This document shows positions 61,249 to 64,000 of a stretch of 64,000 nucleotides of DNA, piece after piece; the first letter of the stretch is position 1, and the number at the start of each line of letters is the position of its first letter. Below the pieces are notes generated by a model, which did no database searches, was not told where the DNA came from, and worked only from the letters and a program-made list of their open reading frames with translations. This DNA comes from Membranipora membranacea (lineage: Eukaryota; Bryozoa; Gymnolaemata; Cheilostomatida; Membraniporidae), in the NCBI GenBank assembly GCA_914767715.1, contig OU612075.1, positions 4,960,001 to 5,024,000 of the forward strand, read 5' to 3'. The translations under genes were made by a program, and so were the position numbers.

Positions 61249-63183
61249 CAATCAATCAATCAATCGATCTCTGTTCGAAAGAGTGTGAATTAATTCACTG
61301 AGCCTGAGTACCATCAGAAGGAATTTGGTGCGAACCTATGATGTCAATGTTATTAATAAGGGCCAATCAGTATAGCTCAACCTACCATGGAGTCATCTAG
61401 CTCGTCTTCGCTGTCTCCGTCATCAGAGATGTTCTCTAAGTCAGTGGTGTTATCTGAGGTTTGCGATCCAGGGGTGACAGGGAGGCCACTAGCAGCTCCC
61501 CCGTTAGTAGAAGTACCCCCAGTAGCCGCTGCACCCCCTGCAGGGGTGTTACTACTTGTACTACCAGAGTCTCCTCCAGTAGATTTAGTTTTACAGTAGC
61601 CGCGTATGATCAGATATCGCTCAATGGCTTGTACAAGCGCTAGGGGATCCACCTGGTAAATAAAGACAAGAGTTTCAGCTTATATAAAATAAAACTAAGT
61701 GTAAGGCAAAATATTACTTGATCATGGGCAAGCAACTCATATACATAAAATGATGATGTTACCAGTTGCCCTTTGTATTGTGATGTAGGTATTCAGACTG
61801 TAAATGGCACATGTTTTCCGCAATTCTTCATACACAGAGATTCAAAACATAAGCCTGAAGATAGGCTTGTGTTGCGGCCCTTTAGCGAACAATACACTTG
61901 GTTGTGACACATGGTCGGACAATAATAATTTCATTTTTCAACACAATTTCGTAACATTACATCTCATTTACTTCATAATTTCAACACAAATAAGCATATA
62001 CATACCTTGACTGCGCCGCCCTTCCATTGTTTGAGTTGTTTACAGTCTGGATGTCTCTGTAGCTGACATTTTAGTTGATGAGTACTAAAGAATTTCATAG
62101 CATTAGTACTGGAGTTACCTCCTCCCATACCTAAATCATGTACCTTCACCTGGAACTGTAACACAACAACACAACAGTGTTATGCGGTGTAACTATAGTG
62201 GTATCACACTGAGATGTGGCGTAATCAGAGTATTGCCACAGTGATACCACTGTAAAAGGCAATTTTTTAACAGAAAAAAGACATCATTATTGCTAATAAA
62301 GTAATAAGGCTTCACACCAAAGACTGGTCTGATAAATACTTGTTCCTTATATAAGCTTTCTGCTTTAAAGTTGCTCTGGGCAGCTTATCACTAGGAATGG
62401 GAGTGACTCAAAAGACAGGTCCAATTGATGAAAATTGATGTTAACAAAACAAATCATGAAATGGCTGATTTTATTTCTTGAACCTACAGTTGTAACATAC
62501 CTGTTCTTGCTGGTGGAGACATGACATAGTTTTGTACACTAGGAACTGAAGACGACATTCCTCTGTAAGATCCATTCTGTTGAATTTAGTGTTTGGGTCA
62601 ACAGGAGATCCGATGAATACACTCATAAACATGGTCAATCTCTGCTCATGGGGCAGAAACTGTAAATAAAGAAGAAAGACAGCTTAGAGAACACATTTTT
62701 GATATGAGATCAAGTTAAAATCTAAACAGTTGTCTGTCACCCAGTCTAATCAATCAGTTGAACCATTTCTTGAGCCAAACAGTTTTCTGCACATGCAACT
62801 TGATTATATTTGACAAAATTATCTGACACAACCCCATTAGTATAAAAATCAAATATCATTGACCAGAACCAGAATAAAAAGCAGTTAAAAGTCTGGCTAT
62901 CTCTGCCCTAGTTCATATTGAACTTTGCTTATTTGTGAGAATACAATTCGATAGTATGGTCCATGAAAACATATTAAAAGTCAAGTGCAAATGCTAATTC
63001 TGTGACATATTTCATCCAAGAGATCAATGATATACCAGGTCTGATATGGTGGTACTAGATGACGATATCTCAGTGGAAGCCGTGAGGTATGTTAGTAACT
63101 TCTCTATAACTCCACTATGTATCAGCTCAAACGGTGATACATCGTCATTCTTAACTGCATTAGCTATGGACTCCAGAGCTTCC
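53591..63183 (-). CDS. TRIP12: TRIP12, HECT-type E3 ubiquitin ligase (C-terminal ~905 residues)
   Basis: Sixteen minus-strand exons in order: 63183-63036, 62659-62501, 62155-62006, 61652-61386, 60450-60257, 59846-59695, 59336-59185, 58784-58656, 58197-58099, 57768-57618, 57090-56959, 56590-56274, 55595-55443, 54962-54798, 54360-54210 and 53787-53591 (stop TAA 53593-53591). All phases agree. Upstream exons are beyond the window. Family blocks are plain: [142 protein letters not shown] and the terminal SFHLS. The HECT domain occupies roughly the last 390 residues. The catalytic cysteine lies in [15 protein letters not shown] (codon 53695-53693), 33 residues before the end as in the human protein. 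It is a nuclear ubiquitin ligase acting on chromatin and DNA-damage factors and N-degron-type substrates. Low-complexity linkers in exons 4 and 6 are lineage-specific. Confidence 0.95.
55655..55705. repeat. ATATAC/TATA microsatellite in a TRIP12 intron
   Basis: Alternating TATATA/TACATA units over ~50 bases. Confidence 0.8.
55935..56055. mobile_element. MITE S copy in a TRIP12 intron
   Basis: Ends AGTTTGATCTAATTTGCC and CAAATTGGATCAAA, with inner GAGTTGCTTCC opposite GGGGAGCAACTC. Same inverted-repeat layout as 52525-52660 but without the long perfect palindrome. Confidence 0.55.
61075..61375 (-). repeat. MITE-like repeat R, copy 5, with an inserted AATC microsatellite
   Basis: ACACTGATGACGTGATATAC and GTGAATTAATTCACTGAGCC then TGAGTACCATCAG are repeat R blocks in reverse. 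Between them 61193-61264 is (AATC)n of about 18 units with one AATCAAAC interruption. In TRIP12 intronic DNA, just upstream (lower coordinate) of the exon at 61386. Confidence 0.65.
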
Positions 63184-63534
63184 CTGTAATAACAAAACCC
63201 TAAATATATCACTGCGGCTTATGTGAGCAACGTCAGATGAAAAGACGAAAAAGGTCATTATTTCTTTATAATTCTAAGAAGAGAACTGCAGCTAATAGGA
63301 AGGTAGAGAAGCTAGGCAGTGGGTACGGAAACATTGCCACTCTAGTTTCTGGACTTATGAGCTGTTCCCTTGCTTTTAATGCACTAGATTTGATTTCTTC
63401 CCATTACCGTAATCCCTCACCTATAGATCGCGCGACTTATAAGTGAAGGCGGCTATAAGAGAGTAGCATATAGACGCGACTATCATTTGAAGCATTTTTA
63501 TATTTAGATTGGACCAAAACCTACTATAGTCACC

Positions 63535-63606
63535 TAAGCTGAATAGCTCAGTGGTAGAGCGTACGACTTGTAAACATGGAGTTGTGAGTTCAAAACCCGC
63601 TGAGGG
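63535..63606 (+). repeat. tRNA-Thr(TGT)-like pseudo-tRNA inside the MITE
   Basis: ATAGCTCAGTGGTAGAGCG (A box), loop CTTGTAA with anticodon TGT, and GAGTTCAAAAC (B-box-like), followed by a T run. Acceptor strands do not pair and the anticodon and T stems have mismatches, so this is a tRNA-derived relic or SINE head, not a functional tRNA. Confidence 0.6.
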
Positions 63607-63666
63607 CAGTTTTTTTCCGAAAACTACTTAGTTCATTCGTAGTGAGTGTAGTGTAGTGTAGTGAGT

Positions 63667-63820
63667 GTCTTATAGCTGTGGGGTGTCTTATAGCTGTGGG
63701 GTGTCTTATAGCTGTGGGGTGTCTTATAGCTGTGGGGTGTCTTATAGCTGTGGGGTGTCTTATAGCTGTGGGGTGTCTTATAGCTGTGGGGTGTCTTATA
63801 GCTGTGGGGTGTCTTATAAC
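63667..63820 (+). repeat. 18 bp tandem satellite inside the MITE
   Basis: About 8.5 near-perfect units of CTTATAGCTGTGGGGTGT; the last unit is CTTATAACTGG. The unit resembles the element's own subterminal sequence CTTATAGGTGAGGGATTA. Both strands are open across it only because 18 is a multiple of three. Confidence 0.9.
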
Positions 63821-64000
63821 TGGAGCATTTTAATTTTTTCTGAGGGGGGTGATTCACTTATAAGTCCGGTGACTTATAGGTGAGGGATTACGGTACAAGC
63901 ATTATTTTATATCTGTCCTTTCAGCAGAAAAATAAAAAAAGAAAGTGTCCTTGGGTAGTCTCAAGAGCTATCAGTTTCGACAAGATGTTTGCACTTAATG

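Larger units (their letters stand above)
63405..63895. mobile_element. Tc1/mariner-type MITE carrying a tRNA-like sequence and a satellite
   Basis: TA target-site duplications (63405-63406 and 63894-63895) flank 40 bp terminal inverted repeats (63407-63446 and 63854-63893) beginning CCGTAATCCCTCACCTATA, about 35 of 40 positions matching. The 487 bp element has no ORF for a transposase. It lies in TRIP12 intronic DNA or upstream of the first exon visible here. Confidence 0.8.

Noticed and set aside
63535-63606. Functional tRNA-Thr gene
   Set aside because: The acceptor strands do not pair and several stem mismatches are present; it lies inside a transposon.
63667-63820. Possible CRISPR-like array
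   Set aside because: Units are directly adjacent 18-mers with no spacers, within an animal MITE.
63633-63883. Open frames on both strands with a six-residue repeat
   Set aside because: Produced by the 18 bp satellite, whose length is a multiple of three; no start context or flanking coding signal.

Overview
This is an AT-rich eukaryotic (animal) genomic window. Genes are split by many short GT-AG introns, and intergenic and intronic DNA is crowded with small, mostly non-autonomous repeats. Three genes are recognisable as conserved metazoan orthologues: ERCC6/CSB, a BarH-class homeobox gene and TRIP12. A nucleotidyltransferase-fold plus TPR protein and two unassigned genes are also present. 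The gene content, the moderate similarity of the TRIP12 and CSB proteins to the vertebrate proteins as I know them, and the modest intron sizes suggest an aquatic invertebrate. A sponge- or cnidarian-grade animal is plausible, but I cannot fix the phylum from sequence alone. There are no operons, CRISPR arrays or bacterial signals.

Layout. 1-157: tRNA-derived SINE (minus). 245-2614: last, large exon of a DUF294/GlnD-like nucleotidyltransferase + TPR gene (plus, 5' end outside the window). 2950-4300 and 18040-19260: inverted copies of one repeat flanking the next gene. 6731-8588: foldback element. 10109-16205: a small secreted/type I membrane protein gene (plus) with an 8-cysteine ectodomain; its first coding exon may be a bare ATG near 5143. 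Its 4.5 kb intron holds an inverted pair of tRNA-related repeats. 19443-19965: ankyrin-repeat gene fragment (minus) with a one-CA-unit frameshift. 21609-34030: ERCC6/CSB in 20 coding exons (plus), whose last exon is partly duplicated in its own 3' UTR. 34905-47720: a gene-free 13 kb mosaic of repeated modules, with LINE tails, a SINE and a striking 56 bp hairpin insertion. 49436-52304: BarH-like homeobox gene (plus), apparently complete with TATA box and poly(A) signal. 53174-63183: C-terminal half of TRIP12 (minus, 16 exons, ending in an intact HECT domain). 63405-63895: a TA-flanked MITE containing a tRNA-like sequence and an 18 bp satellite.

How genes relate. There is no obvious pathway linking the neighbours. 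CSB (transcription-coupled repair) and TRIP12 (HECT ubiquitin ligase, chromatin/DNA damage signalling) are housekeeping nuclear factors, and BarH is a developmental regulator. BarH and TRIP12 are convergent, with their poly(A) signals under 1 kb apart. Exon coordinates were read by eye from splice sites, frame continuity and family conservation; every junction keeps frame, but individual borders could be off by a few bases.
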